The notes under the pieces: model-generated
The model's database searches: none
The model's input: the letters and a program-made list of their open reading frames with translations, nothing else
Told to the model about the DNA's origin: nothing
From: Apium graveolens
Lineage: Eukaryota; Streptophyta; Magnoliopsida; Apiales; Apiaceae
Assembly (NCBI RefSeq): GCF_009905375.1
Contig: NC_133653.1
Coordinates: 55,281,751 to 55,345,750 of the forward strand
Direction: 5' to 3'
Length of the DNA stretch: 64,000 bases
Shown here: piece by piece, positions 34,401 to 47,132 of the stretch
Numbering within the stretch: position 1 is the first letter of the stretch
Layout of the letters: each line of letters starts with the position of its first letter
Translations under genes and position numbers: made by a program

Positions 34401-37341
34401 TATTAACAATTAATACCGGTGCACTTTATGGGGTACACTAGGTCTAATCGCTCCTTCTTCTAACATTTCTTGCATATGTTTTGCTAACTTCCTCATTTTT
34501 ACTGGGGCCATTTTGTGTAAGGCCTTGGTCACTGGCTTCGTCTCAGGTGCTAAGTCAATCGCGAGCCTTATTTTCCTACCTGGAGGGAATGTGGATACTC
34601 TTCCGGAAACATATCTTAAAACTCTTTAATTGCTATAAAATTTTCAAGTCCTATGTGCTCCTGACTTTCATTTATAATCGCCATAACGCTTACATCTTGG
34701 TCATTGTAACCTTTTAACTCAAATCATTGCTAACAAGTTCTTTACCTTCCTTCGTCCTTTGAACCTCATCCTATTCCCATTTGACGTCTTCAGAATTATC
34801 TTCTATCACGATGGTCTATCTGGGCATCACGCTCAAATAGTTAATATATTTCTTAGAATAATGTCGAATCCTCTTATCTCAAATGATATCAACTCTTCAT
34901 AATTTATTGCCAGAAATCTCAATTCCACCGTTGGTACTTACTTATTTAATAATTACACGTTCCTGATTTGCTAATCCTTTAGTCATAATCTTATCAATTT
35001 AACAAGGTAACTCATCTTATCAACACAACCTTGAGAGATAATTGATCAAGTTGCTCCCACATCTTTCCATACTTTAACATGTAAGGTATCCACAATAATC
35101 ATTCCCATCATCACATCCGTATTCTGAACAACATATTTCACAGACAAATCGTAAACTCCCGTTCTTGGAGACGAATTCCTTATTGAAGTAGATTCCCTTG
35201 ACTCTTAGTGCATCCCTTGTTAGGACTAGTAATTTGCAATCCTCACCATATGCCCTTGTTTCCCTTCCATGCATGAGAAGTAGATGGAACTTCGTCCGCT
35301 TGATTCAGGATACGTTGATTTTGTTTAAAAAAAACTTTAACAAAGAATGACAATACAAAAAAATAACTAAAAGGATTCACAATTTTAATAAACTTGAAGT
35401 TGAAATGAAATAAGAAGTAAGGATTTGAATATGAATGAGACAACCACATTGGTACTTAAGATGGCCAGTCTTTCGTACCATATGGCATACAACACATGAT
35501 TAGGTGGCGTCCCACCACTCTTCGTCATCCTGACAAAGCGTCTCACCATAACACTGTTTGTCCCAATAAGAGAGCAAAGCTTGAAGGGAACAATTAAATT
35601 TGAAGGGAATGCAATATCCTTCTTTTTGATATCATCATAAGCAGTTTATTAAGAAAGGAAGTTCATACAGTTTGAGGAATTAAAAAAAAAAGAATATATG
35701 CTGTAGTATTGAGGACAAGAATGATACCATTAGTCACCATCCACATTCCACATTCCACTTATATTCATCTTTCGAGCTTGTTCGATCATAATGGCGTTCC
35801 TACCAGATAACTTTGAGTTTCCTGATTTTAATTTAAAATAACCACGAATCATTCAACATAACGATCCTTTTATTAATAATATTCTTCTTTTAGAAAAGTT
35901 TGGAAATATTCCCAATCTTCTTCGATCACGCCCAGGCTCCTTTTAAATCAATGAATTCTTTAAACTTTAATGGTTTTCGCTACTGGATGAACAATTACTC
36001 CGCACACGGATTCTGTTATTAATCTTGTCAAACAATATTTGCACCTTACCGTTAGAAATAATCAACTTCTTCATAATCGCGGGTTACTTTGTTCTTTGAA
36101 TTAACAATACTAAGTCTGAAACAAGCATCCTTCCAGGTGATCCGAGTCTTTTAGCAAACAAGAAACTCCAGTAGTAACTTGACAACCAATTTTTAAAACT
36201 CATTTATTCAAAAAGGCTTTTAGGAATTTTGTAGGGAAAAATCTTTTTCAAAAACTTGTTTAAAAATTTTGAAAATCACAAATCTGGCTGTCCTTACTAT
36301 ATGAGTTGGTTGTTGCCCTTCCTACCTATCACCAGGTACCAACTTAAAGAAACAATCACATAAAGGTCCGTTCACTTCAATCTACCTTTTCTCCTTCATC
36401 GTGTCCATTTGACTTCCTTAATTGACGAAACTTCAATTGTCGTTGCATGTTATCTTGTTCATAGCTTCACATCAAAGCTTCTATAATGGTATTACTCCCG
36501 TTATCAACTTTGCAATCGTTAAGTGGAACAGACTATCCAATAGTAAACAAGTCGGCTAATGCCATATCACCTTGTTACTATAAATATATCATATCGTCAT
36601 AACACCATTATCTAACTTCAAGAAAATTCCAGATCCATAATCTCCTCTAGCTTTCTCTTTTCAGTACTTATCTAATCCATTCCACAAGCTAGTCATGGGT
36701 GGCCTAATTACTAATGGCTCCTTTTAACCTGACAACAGCTATCCTCCGGAGCACTTGAATCTTCTTTCTAAACTTCTTCTCACCTTTATTATTATCTCAT
36801 GCATTAACCATTTACTGTAGTTATCGAATCCATCCTCGTGAATATTGTTGCTCCATAAGATAGATTTTAAACTGAGGGTATAGAACAGGATGTAGGGTAA
36901 ACTAAAGAGATACACTTACAGCCGAATGTCCAGTAAAACAAGAATAAACAGATGGAGGTTCTTAAATAGGTAGTCTCGTATCAAGAGGTGGTAGAATAGC
37001 GTAGAATAACTTGAAGAGGTGCAACTGTCATAACAGAAGGTAGTACCATTAATACTGATGGAGAAACAAGGTGCAAATTAAATCTGAGAGAAGATAACGA
37101 TCCTCGAACGGAAAGCTCCAAACGATCAGATGATACAGGGAAATCAGGATCTACCATTGCCGTTGTCTGGAAATCACGTCGCAAGTTCAGAATCCCGAAT
37201 CACAATACGAACCGTGCCGGAGACCTACTATACAATCGCACTCAACCTCACAACGTCTTATCTTTCTATTTCCTATTCCTAATCCTAACCCTCTACCCAA
37301 TCCCGACAATCTAGGCTTATTTCAGTGACTTATAACCTGTA
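34401..37341 (-). pseudogene. gag and protease region of element F, decayed
   Basis: The first open piece after the primer site is 36981-37184 (MRRDFQTTAMVDPDFPVSSD), a possible gag start. Near 35460-35560 the minus strand gives EEWWDAT and CVVCHMVRKTGHLKYQC, a degenerate zinc-knuckle-like run shared with D at 9790-9905. The frame 35074-35274 follows it and may be protease-region debris. Other segments are stop-ridden and unassigned. Confidence 0.5.
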
Positions 37342-37353
37342 GCTCTGATACCA
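37342..37353 (-). other. Primer binding site, element F (initiator Met-tRNA)
   Basis: Minus reading TGGTATCAGAGC, 3 bp from the LTR start at 37357. Confidence 0.88.
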
Positions 37354-37356
37354 ACC

Positions 37357-40300
37357 TGTAGCGCCCTCCAAACCCGGGTTAGAGGTTTGGGGGTCCACAA
37401 CACATACACCATATAAAAACCTGTATAAGAAATATTATTTGTAATGACCCTGCTTTATATAACTACGAATCGCAACAGGTTAAAGTATGAAAACAAGCCA
37501 CAACCTTAACTTTTATTACAACGCACCAAATCCCAACTAATTTAATTTACAACTGATAATGGAATTATTCTTACAATCTTACTATCTCACTACTGCATTA
37601 AGCTCCTGCTAGCTCGTTCCAACTCAATCTGGGGTCCTAGCTCGTACATTGAACTGAGAAACCTCGCTATCAACCGTATCCTTCTTAACTGTAGAATACA
37701 TAAAAAGATTCGCAAGAGTGAGCTAACTAGCTCAGCAAGTCACCATGACAATAATGAGGTTAATCAATGATCAAACGAGATGATTCAGAGGAATCAAGTT
37801 TATTGCTAAACAATTATTAGAATTGGATATTCATTTTAAGTTTTGAAACCAAGGTTAGGCTGCTAATCAGTCACCCAGTAACCCCGAGCAAAGCACACAA
37901 CACTACTCTAATTACTGGATCCAAGGCACATATTGGCCTATAATTGACCACGAATCTGGTCCACATTTAAAAAACTATCAAATTCTAAAACAATTCAGTG
38001 TAATAAATAATGGAATTCAATAAGCAAGATCATAATCAACATTGATAAAGCACTTGTACAAAAGCGTAATACGATTCATGAGTATCACAAGGGTATATCA
38101 AGGTATGTATGGGAAACGGTTTTCAGCCTGTAAGAGGATCAGGTATTAGACAAATAATGATTTTTCAAGGTATAGTTCTTTGATGTTATAAAGAATGGTC
38201 GGAGTATAAAAGTTTCTGTTTTTTTAAACAATTTTGTTCCAGTGTTTGGTAGTTATACATTTGGGGAGTAGTATCGTACTTGGGTGGTTTGGTATCTGAA
38301 AATCAATAAAGGATGGTTTACAAAGAATAAGGCTTATGGCTCAAGATCAAGAAAAATCAAGGTTCAAGGTTAAATAGTTTAAAACACTTGCAATATAAAA
38401 TACAAGTTATTTTGAATAATATTGACATGTTACGAAACAGTTCGAAAATATTTGCGATATATCTTGAAGAAAAGTTCAGAAGTACTTGCCTTACAGGGCT
38501 TTACAACTATTACTGATCGACTCTGAGCCGACTCTGTCGCTCAAGCTTTATTGTCTATACACTAGATACCATTGGATTCGACTTTGATACTCAAGTTTTT
38601 CTGTTAAAACTCTACTGAGCTCGTCGACTGACTACTAGGTCATCTCTAGTCCATCGTCCATTTCCAGGTTCTCGACTATAACCTACAGGGTTGAAATACC
38701 CTACGTTAGACATCTAGGTATGCTTGCATATCCTCGATACCAATTTTACCCAACGATATTCAAACCCGACTCGTAATTATTTATATTATAATAACACACG
38801 CAACAAGTAGGGTTCACAATCTCGAAAATCGGTTCGGTGTTCGTTTTCGGAAAATATATATACTCTTTATTTTACGAAATCAGGGTTATCGATTTGGCAA
38901 AATATTTCATCACATCGTACAACCATGTTCGTATAAAACACACACACACACATATATATATATATAGTCACTCGACGTCCCGATAATCATCAGATACGTT
39001 CCCGTATTTACGTAATTCAGTTTCCCAGAAATCGGGCAGCGTCTCCTTCGTTTATCGGACTACCCGTTGAATACAATCGATGTCAATTCACCACAACAAT
39101 CCACCAATCAAAACAATTACTTCAACAACAATCGCATTCCACTTCACAAGTTCCAACAACAATCAATTACGTCACCAAAATTTTGATACAATCTTTATAT
39201 ACCCGATAAATACTTTTCATTTTGAAAATAGCTTTACTAACTAAATTAATCTTTTAAAAATTTTAGGACTCAGAATTAATTCATCACAGTCCACCGTCCG
39301 CTCGCCGAAGCTCATCGCCGACGACGGCAAAAACTCGCGGGTGCCCGTATACAACGGGTTTCCATCACAAATTCCACCAATTTAATTAGTAATTTCCCCG
39401 CTCAAACTAAATTTTTATTTCATAAATTTTAATCAAAATACATTTTACTGCAAAGGAAAAAAATCAAAATTCCAGTTAAACATATATCCGCAACAATTTG
39501 GGGAAATAATTGGAATAAGAACAGTTAACACAGGAAGCACAACACCGGAAAAAGTCACCGGAAAATACGTGAATGGCCAGAAAATTCAAGGCACAGCAGA
39601 TTCATCACTCACACAACCTGCACACACTTCTGGGACACACACACGCACACTGTAACACATATAGATACGCATATACGTACATATATATACATAAAAGCAA
39701 CCGGAATCAGGGCGATTACCGGTAACCAAGCAGTGACCGGGGAAAAAACCCAGGAACAGAGGGGAACAAAGAGAACTGAGAAGAAGAGGGATTAGAGAGA
39801 GAGGGAGTCGAGTGAACCATGGGGAGAAGAAACTCAGCCATGAACAAAATAGGGTGGTTTGGTGTGTGTGCGTGTGTTTTATCTATCTATTTATTATTAT
39901 TTTTATCATATTTTTTTAACCAATCACAACCTGCCACTTATCTCCTGCATAGCCTAACGCTCGACACGTGTTCTGTTTCCCCTTTCTGATAGCCCCGATC
40001 TGACCCGCTTTTGGAATTTATCGAACCATGTTGCACATGAAATAAACTCGTAAGATTAGTTGAATAATCTTAAAATTTTCTAAAAATCCCGAAGCTAATA
40101 AAATAAAATTTTCATAATTTTTAAAGCATTTTTGAAACGCAACTCATACCCGCATTTTGCAATTAACGAACCGGGCTGCACTTAAAACAAATTCAGAAAA
40201 CCACGAAAATAGTCTTAAAATGTTATAAATATCCCGAAGTTTATAAAAACATAAATTTCGAAATTTTAAAATAATTTTTGAAATGCAATTTATACCCGCT

Positions 40301-40741
40301 TTTCACAATTAAACGAATCGACGCGCAGGTGAAATTAATCCCGAAAATTTCCAAAATAATTTTAAAATTCTTAGAATAATGCGAACTTAATAAAATATAA
40401 GTTTCATAATTTTTGAAGATTTCCATAATTAAATATGGATTTTACCATTAAACATACTCAGAAAATCATTTAAAAATAAATAATTAATGAAATATTGATT
40501 TATCAATTTTATAAAGTCCTAAAAATAATTATTGTATTTATAAAACCATAAAAACAATTTTAGAGGCATTCCAAATATTTATACAAATAAATTTGCATTA
40601 AATCCACTTTGGAAATTGAAAACAATTTAATACGACTCCAAAATTAATCATGCGGACAACCCGGTACACCATAAATCACATATAGCTACTAATCAAACAA
40701 CACATAGCGGTCAAAACCAATACACATATTTTATTTATCTA
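37357..40741 (-). repeat. 5' LTR of element F, outer end lost
   Basis: It starts TGTAGCGCCCTCC. At 37719-37734 there is a perfect palindrome, TGAGCTAACTAGCTCA, at the conserved GCAAGAGTGAGC site. Upstream on the minus strand follows a T-rich run ending TTCTACAG, like a 3' splice site, at the place of the micro-ORF, but the ATG is absent. A CA repeat followed by a TA repeat lies at 38938-38967. Homology to the left LTR stops at about 40741, before its last 50 bp. Confidence 0.75.
38938..38967. repeat. (CA)n(TA)n microsatellite
   Basis: A CA run passing directly into a TA run, inside the F LTR. Confidence 0.9.
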
Positions 40742-41798
40742 GTATATTTGGACCTAACAATATCCAACTTCATCTTCCACGGAGGTGCATTCAAACCTGA
40801 ATTTGCGTTGCTCCTTCTTAGTCTTCAATAACTGATTCCCCTATTAAGGATCTCTCTAAGATATCTGACTTTGGAAATTGCTTAGGCTCTGAATTCATGA
40901 CAGAGTCGACCCACTCTACTTTAAAGCACTCCTCTTTAGCTGCGGGTAACTTTATTTCCTTGAACACATTAAAAGTGACCTTTTGATCGTGAACCTTCAT
41001 CATAAGCTCTCCTTTTTGCACATCGATCATAGTTCGGCCAGTAGCTAAGAATGGTCTCCCCAAGATAATGGGAATCTTCTTATCCTCCTCAAAGTCAAAA
41101 ATTACAAAGTCAGCAGGAAAGATAAGTTTGTCCACCTTAACCAACATAATCACCACAATGCCTCGTGGATTTGTAATAGAACGATCGACCAATTGCAAGG
41201 ACATATATATCGGCTTCGGATCAGGTAGACCAAGCTTCTTGAAGATTGGAAAAGGGCATCAGATTGATGCTAGCTCCCAAATCACATAAACACTTTTCGG
41301 ACGACAAGTTTCCGATGGTGCAAGGAATAGTGAAGCTTCCAGGATCTTTAAGCTTCGGAGGCAACTTCTGTTACAACACAACACTGCATTCCTCCGTTAG
41401 AGCAATGATCTATAAGTCATCGAGCCTCAATTTCCGAGAGAGAATATCTTTCATAAACTTTGCATAGTTAGGCATCTGTTCAAGAGCTTCAGCGAAAGGT
41501 ATGTTGATGTGAAGTTTCTTGAAAACTTCCAAAAACTTAGCAAATTGTTTATCCAACTTCTACTTTCGCAACCTTTTAGGAAATGGAGGTGGAGGATATA
41601 ACTATTTTCCCCCTGTATTACCCTCAGGAGGAGTGTTGACAACAACTTTCTTCCTTGTTTCCACCTCAATCTTCCTTGTTTCCACCTCAACATCCTTCAG
41701 CACCACTGTTTCATCCACAATCTCATTTTCTGGAATTGGTAAGGATGCAGACGCACCTGCATTCTGGACAGAAATTTCAGAATCTTCATCTTGCTGAA
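40742..41798 (-). pseudogene. Element H: Athila/Tat-like gag-protease remnant
   Basis: Read from 41798 downward: SLPIPENEIVDE, then [65 protein letters not shown], the protease active site [11 protein letters not shown] near 41270, a frameshift just after it, then the intact 40818-41204 stretch (MSLQLVDRSITNPRG, VPADF-type strand, PIILGRPFLATGRT with the flap/C-lobe glycine, DVQKGELMMKV). Two stops near 41440-41400. This text is characteristic of the Athila branch of Ty3/gypsy. No LTR or other domains of this element are present. The left border at 40742 is an abrupt join to F; the right border is the insertion of B (possible target duplication CTGAA at 41794-41798). Confidence 0.85.
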
Positions 41799-42117
41799 TG
41801 TAACACCCCCAAATCCGGAGTCGGGGATCCAAGTTGTCACGAGTTCCATTTCCCTTATCAATACTTAATCTTAACAGTCAACCAACTACTACGTACTGCG
41901 ACCCCACAATATACACACACACACCACAAGTTATAGTCTCAGAGATGAATACCAAAAATAACACAAGTCATTTTATTCCACAATTATAAACCATTTCACC
42001 TTAAAAAGGGTTTCTGAATAATTTACATATTCTTTGCCATTATTACAATTCATAAATATACATAAGTCTGGTACATCGAAAGTTGAAAGCCTAGCCTATT
42101 GGTAGATCCTACCTCAG

Positions 42118-42195
42118 CTACACGGCATCAACGCCTACAGGAAACTGCGGAACGTTTCCTATCTGCTCGCGAATTGGGAGCTTGATCCTGTTCAT
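42118..42195 (-). CDS. LTR micro-ORF, left LTR of B (25 codons)
   Basis: Starts MNRIKLPIREQIGNVPQF, like the A copy, but an indel near 42122 shifts the frame and ends it early at 42118. The right LTR copy (61488-61565) shares the same defect, so it predates the insertion. Confidence 0.35.
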   Translation of the reverse strand: MNRIKLPIREQIGNVPQFPVGVDAV

Positions 42196-42979
42196 ATTGT
42201 CTATCTGTTGTTGTGTGATGAAAGAAGAAAGCAAGGGTGAGCAACAAGCCCACCGAAATAATATGTATAATAATTAACAATATATGAGCATTCTCATAGT
42301 ACTCATAAAAGTTTTGGTCAAGAAGAAATGAACCAAGTTTGATATCTTAACGCGACCAAGTCGCAAAATATTCAGTATATATGTATATATATACTTTTCA
42401 AAATCTTGGAAGTCCTCTTCCATGCATAATATACACAGAGTTCCAGTTTATAACTGTATAAAAATATCGTTGCAAGGTGATCTCATATATCTAACCTTGT
42501 CTCAACGTTTTTGTGAAAATCTTTGTCATGCATAAGATAATCATTAACCAGATATAAGTTGAAAAAATGAAGCTACAAGATACTCCAATATACTTATATC
42601 TTTTTCGAATACTACTTGAACTACCACCGTTCAAGTTATAATTAGTTTCAAAAGTTCATCACATAGATGAGACTACAAGACAAGATTTGAATAGATTCAA
42701 TCTTTGAATATCATTATAAATAATGAAGTTACGTGATACTTCATTAAGTCCCGATATATATATACACCTATATATATACATTTCATGCACTCCTTGAAAA
42801 CCTCTGTTATAAAAATTATAAACAGAGTTGCAATATCCAATGAATTTGGAAAGGAGAAAACCTTGGCATAAACCTGATATCTTGCTGATCAGGCAAAGAT
42901 ACCAATAAGTAACCTTTTCTACTAGTAGATGGACGAATTCCCCACTGGTCATCACCCTGGCCGCAATAGGACCTTATGC

Positions 42980-43070
42980 TGGACTTCCACTCAGCCACTT
43001 ACGCATTTGATGGACTCCCACTAAGCCACTTACACTTTCATGGACGCCCATTGAGCCCATGTTGCTTATG
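42980..43070. repeat. 30-bp tandem repeat in the LTR of B
   Basis: Three units beginning TGGACTTCCACT, TGGACTCCCACT and TGGACGCCCATT at 42980, 43011 and 43041, each with a GAGCC/CACTTAC-like core. Also present in the right LTR at about 62350-62440; absent in this form from A. Confidence 0.7.
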
Positions 43071-43569
43071 CCGACACAATAGATGGACTTACATCCCGAA
43101 CGTTGGGTAAGTAATCAATTCATTTGTCAAAACAACAACCTCGTTGTGAATATAAAATACACCACAGAGCCGGATCCCTCAGGTTTTGAGCGAGTATTTA
43201 AATCCCCTTTGAAAGGAAGATCTTAAATATAAAAATGAATTTTGGGATCCGCTCTAACTTTTAAAATCATTTTGAAGACTCGAAAACACTTTTAAGAATG
43301 TTTGGAGTAATGTTGATTTAATAAAATAAATCAGTCCCAATATATTAGAAAATATCTGAATATTATTATTTAAATAATATTCCCATAAGGATAATCTCTA
43401 CATAAATATTTTGAAGTAGAAGTTTTAAAACTCATACTTGAAATGAATATTAAATAACCAAAGATATACTTATACGAAAGTACTATCTTTATTTGAATAA
43501 TCGAAATTAAGTTTGATTATCGAAACATTATTCTTTAATAAAATAAAGAATAATATTTGGTAAATAAGC

Positions 43570-43681
43570 GGAGTCATAAGTCTTCAAATGAATATTCAAA
43601 AATAATATTCATTAAATAAAATAACGGAGTCATAAATCCTCGAATGAATATTCAAAATAATATTCATTAAATAAATAAATA
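43570..43681. repeat. 55-bp palindromic tandem repeat, left LTR of B (two copies)
   Basis: GGAGTCATA starts at 43570 and 43626. Equivalent to 5365-5531 in A and, inverted, to about 47840-48052 in C. Confidence 0.75.
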
Positions 43682-45648
43682 AAGTTATCGAATAAACCTT
43701 ATTCGATTAATAGTTTTGAAAACTATATCAATATATATATATATAAATAAATATATATTATACTCGGAAACATCGACTCCCGGTTTAGAAAAATGTTCAC
43801 CTTTGGGTCCCCTATACTAAGGGTATACGCAACTACTGCTTATCTCTAGCATAGGTATTATGCAACTATAAGCATTGAAATCAACAGATAGATAACCAGA
43901 TTACGAAACAGACATGCATATATATACCATATCAACATGCTTCAATATATCGCAAAATTTGCTAATTAACCAACATGCATCTATCACAAGATAATGCATA
44001 TACATATATACATCACAACAATAGTATAACGGGTAGAAAACTTGCCTGAGCGACTAGGGGTGGTAAAAGTCCTGGGATGAGTCTGGTAACCTATAAACCA
44101 CATATAAGTTGGAATTAAACCAAAGTCGCTTATGAATCTATACTTTAACCAATTAGACTCCAATGCTCGCTTTGCGCTCAACGATTCTCTTAAGTCGCTC
44201 GAGTACCCTCGGCTCCACCATTTTTAATAAATTAACCATTAAGAGTTTTAAGGCGATTCTTTCGCGAGAACCTTACCAACTGCCTAATACACTTTACATA
44301 ATTGTTTCATACCCCAATTAGTCATTTAAGGTCCTTAACCAAGGTTTCAAAGTAAGGCGAGGGGTAATGGTTCGGTCGCGAAGCGCCGTTACTTAAAACG
44401 GCCGTTTCTCCTAAACCGTACATCGGATTCAAACGAACCACATATCAAAATGAAGCTCGTAACATGAACTATCTAATCATGGCAATGGTCAAAACCTAAC
44501 AGTGAGTTCACGGGTCCTGATGTTAAGAACAAAAACAGTCTAAAGTAAATCGGGCATTACGACGGCTATGTTTACGCGATTACCAAATTTTATACTACTC
44601 CAATTCAATCCACAATCAACCCACAATAATTATTACAACCATAATTCATCCATATAATACTACAACAGCCCCAAAATCTCAAGGTTTCCACTTTATACTA
44701 CTTCACAATCATGAACTAAAAGCTTACTTAAGTTCATTAACTAATTACCAAGATTTACCATTCCAAAAACATCACAAAACCAACCAATCTCTAAATACAC
44801 AACAACCATGCATCTCATGAACCATAAAAAAAAAACCAAACCTAATGCTCAAAGTAAAGTTAGGGTTTGGAGGGGTTATACCTTCCTTGGAGTGATTAGA
44901 GTAGCTAGGAAGCCTTAAGAAGCCTTGAGAAGCCTTGAGATAGCTTAGGAATGCTTGGATCTTAAAGGAAATCAAAGAAAATAAAGTTAGTAATCTTGAA
45001 AACATTATTCATCATCTTCTTCCTTGATTTATTGGAAGAGATTCATGAAGAAATAGAAGCTTAAACTCCTAGGATATGCTTATCTAATCATAAGGGACCT
45101 TGGGTAATTACCTTGCAAATTAACAAAGCTAGAAACTTGAATTTTGGAATTTTTCTCCTTGAAAAAATGAAAAAGCCGTGAGCTATGTGTTCTTGGGAGA
45201 GTATTTGCTTTGTTGAATGTTTTTCTGGTGGAAAATGAAGTGAATGGGATATTTGGATGATTTGTTGGTTGTTTAAAGTGAGTGGAGTATGACTAAGCAT
45301 GACATCATCTTGGTGACTTCATCTCTTGCCACTTGTCATCACTTGTTGGTGGAAGCATCTTCTTATGCTAATCCTTGCTTAATTGTTTGGTTAATGACCG
45401 CTTATCTGTTATACGGTTCGCTTAATTTTCGTTCTCGTTTATCGTTTGAGGGATCATACCCGGGATCTTATTACTTGGGTTCCCCTAAACCTTTCTCAAT
45501 ATATTATATTTCTTATATGATCCTCTCTTATAATCCTTGAATTTAAATCCTTTTTATCCTGTTACCTTATACTCAATTCTTTCAGTATCTGGTGGATTTT
45601 CGGGAAAAATCAAAGTGTTCGAATTTGGATTCTGACGATCTTTACATA

Positions 45649-45653
45649 CACTT
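45649..45653. repeat. Target-site duplication of element C, left copy
   Basis: CACTT immediately before the LTR start TGTAATAACCCC; repeated at 55426-55430. The unbroken target sequence is visible in the A LTR near 7598-7610. Confidence 0.93.
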
Positions 45654-47116
45654 TGTAATAACCCCAATTTTTGGAAATTTTTGAAACCCTTATGAATAGT
45701 GTTTTTTTCTGAATGAGAAAACTTTTCATGCCACACTATGTAAGGGTTCTGTTATGGATATTCTGAGATTTTATTAGTACTCTATATGGTATATAAGTGT
45801 ATGTAAAGATCGTCAGAATCCAATTCCGAACACTTTGATTTTTCCCCAAAATCCACTAGATACGGAAAGAATTGAGTATAAGGTAACATGATTAAAAGGA
45901 TTTAAATTCAAGGATTATAAGAGAGGATCATAAAAGGAATATAATGTATTGAGAAAGGTTAAGGGAACCCAAGTAATAAGATCCCGGGTATGATCCCTCA
46001 AACGATAAACGAGAACGAAAGTTAAGTGAACCGTATAACAGATCAGCGGCCATTAGCCAAGTAATTAAGAGCTAATCAAAGAGGTTAGTGATGATGATGT
46101 CACCACACCAACAAGAAGATGACAAGTGTGGGAAGATGACATAGGAGGATGACATAAGCATGACCAAAGGGAAGGTATTGTTGGTTGATTTCAAGCCACA
46201 CAAATTTTACCATGGTTAAAAGGTAATTAACAAAACAAAAGGATATCAACCAAGCTTTTTATGCACAAAGATCAAGAAAACAAAGCAAGCTTCTCTCTCC
46301 CCCCTTTTCATCTTCTTCATTTCGAATTTTTCACCAAAATGGTGAATTAGAAATTCAAAACACAAGCTATACTCCATGGAAAATTATAAGGTTTGTTTCT
46401 TTGGATCCTATATTTCATAACTAAGAAGAGCAAGTAGTTTGAGTGCTTGAATCAAAGGTTTTCTATCTCAAACAAATCATTTTAGTTTAGGGTGAATAGT
46501 AACTTTCAAGAACAAATTTGTGATTCTTGATTTTATTTGCAAGGTCAAGGTAGCTTAAGCATATATTAAGGCTTCCATGGACATTCCAAGGATCTTTCAT
46601 GGATTAAAAGCTTCAAGGAAGGTATAATATCTTAACCAAGATTTGTTATTGAATGTTAAGAGCATAATATGAGTAATATAGTTCATGAGAGGCTTGATGG
46701 TTGTGTATGTAGAGATTAGTTGGTTTTGGGTTGTTTTTGGAGTTGTAAATCTTGGTTGTTGATTAATGAACTTAAGTGTAGTTTAAATTCATGATAAAGA
46801 ATAGTATAAATTGTTAATGTTGAGTTGTTGGGGCTGTTATGATAAAGTATGGATGGAGTTTTGATTGGGTTGTGAATTGGGATTGATTGGTGGTTGAATT
46901 GGTTGGTAAAATTTTGGGAAATCGCGTAAACATAGCCGTCGTAATGTCCGATTTTCTTTGGACTGTTTTTGTGCATAACATTAGGACCCGAGAACCCACT
47001 GATAGATTATGACCACTGCCATGTTTAGATAGCTCATGTTACGAGCTTCGTTTTGATATGTAGTTCGTTTGATTCCGATGTACGGTTTAGGAAAAACGAC
47101 CGTTTTAAGTAACGGC

Positions 47117-47132
47117 GTTTCGCGAACGAAAC
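47117..47132. promoter_or_regulatory. Hairpin in the conserved LTR block, element C
   Basis: GTTTCGCGAACGAAAC, a perfect 6-bp stem with a 4-base loop, kept in the second LTR of C and in A. Confidence 0.3.

Larger units (their letters stand above)
30249..40741 (-). mobile_element. Element F: decayed chromovirus with normal gene order
   Basis: Minus order: right LTR (37357-40741), primer site (37342-37353), gag region, RT (near 34300), RNase H (near 33600), integrase (near 32550), chromodomain end (near 31880), polypurine tract, left LTR (30249-31817). The shared LTR part (39205-40741 versus 30249-31767) is similar but with many substitutions and indels, so the insertion is old. The left LTR lacks about 1.85 kb at its outer side and the right LTR lacks about 50 bp, so no target duplication can be found. 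Confidence 0.82.
41799..45653 (-). repeat. 3' LTR of element B, part 1
   Basis: Starts TGTAACACCCCCAAATCCGG. It is interrupted at 45653 by element C and resumes at 55431. It holds the micro-ORF (42118-42195), a 30-bp tandem repeat (42980-43070), a 55-bp palindromic repeat (43570-43681) and the conserved GC-richer block near 44340-44420. Minus frames such as 42659-42955 are identical in kind in both LTRs but have no recognised content. Confidence 0.9.

Noticed and set aside
41602..41832. 76-codon minus ORF
   Set aside because: Its first residues come from the LTR of B and the rest from Athila-like remnant H; it is a chance chimera at the insertion border.
46716..46999. Identical minus-strand ORFs in both C LTRs (also 52241-52524)
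   Set aside because: Identity only reflects the recent LTR duplication; the frames are not open in A or B.
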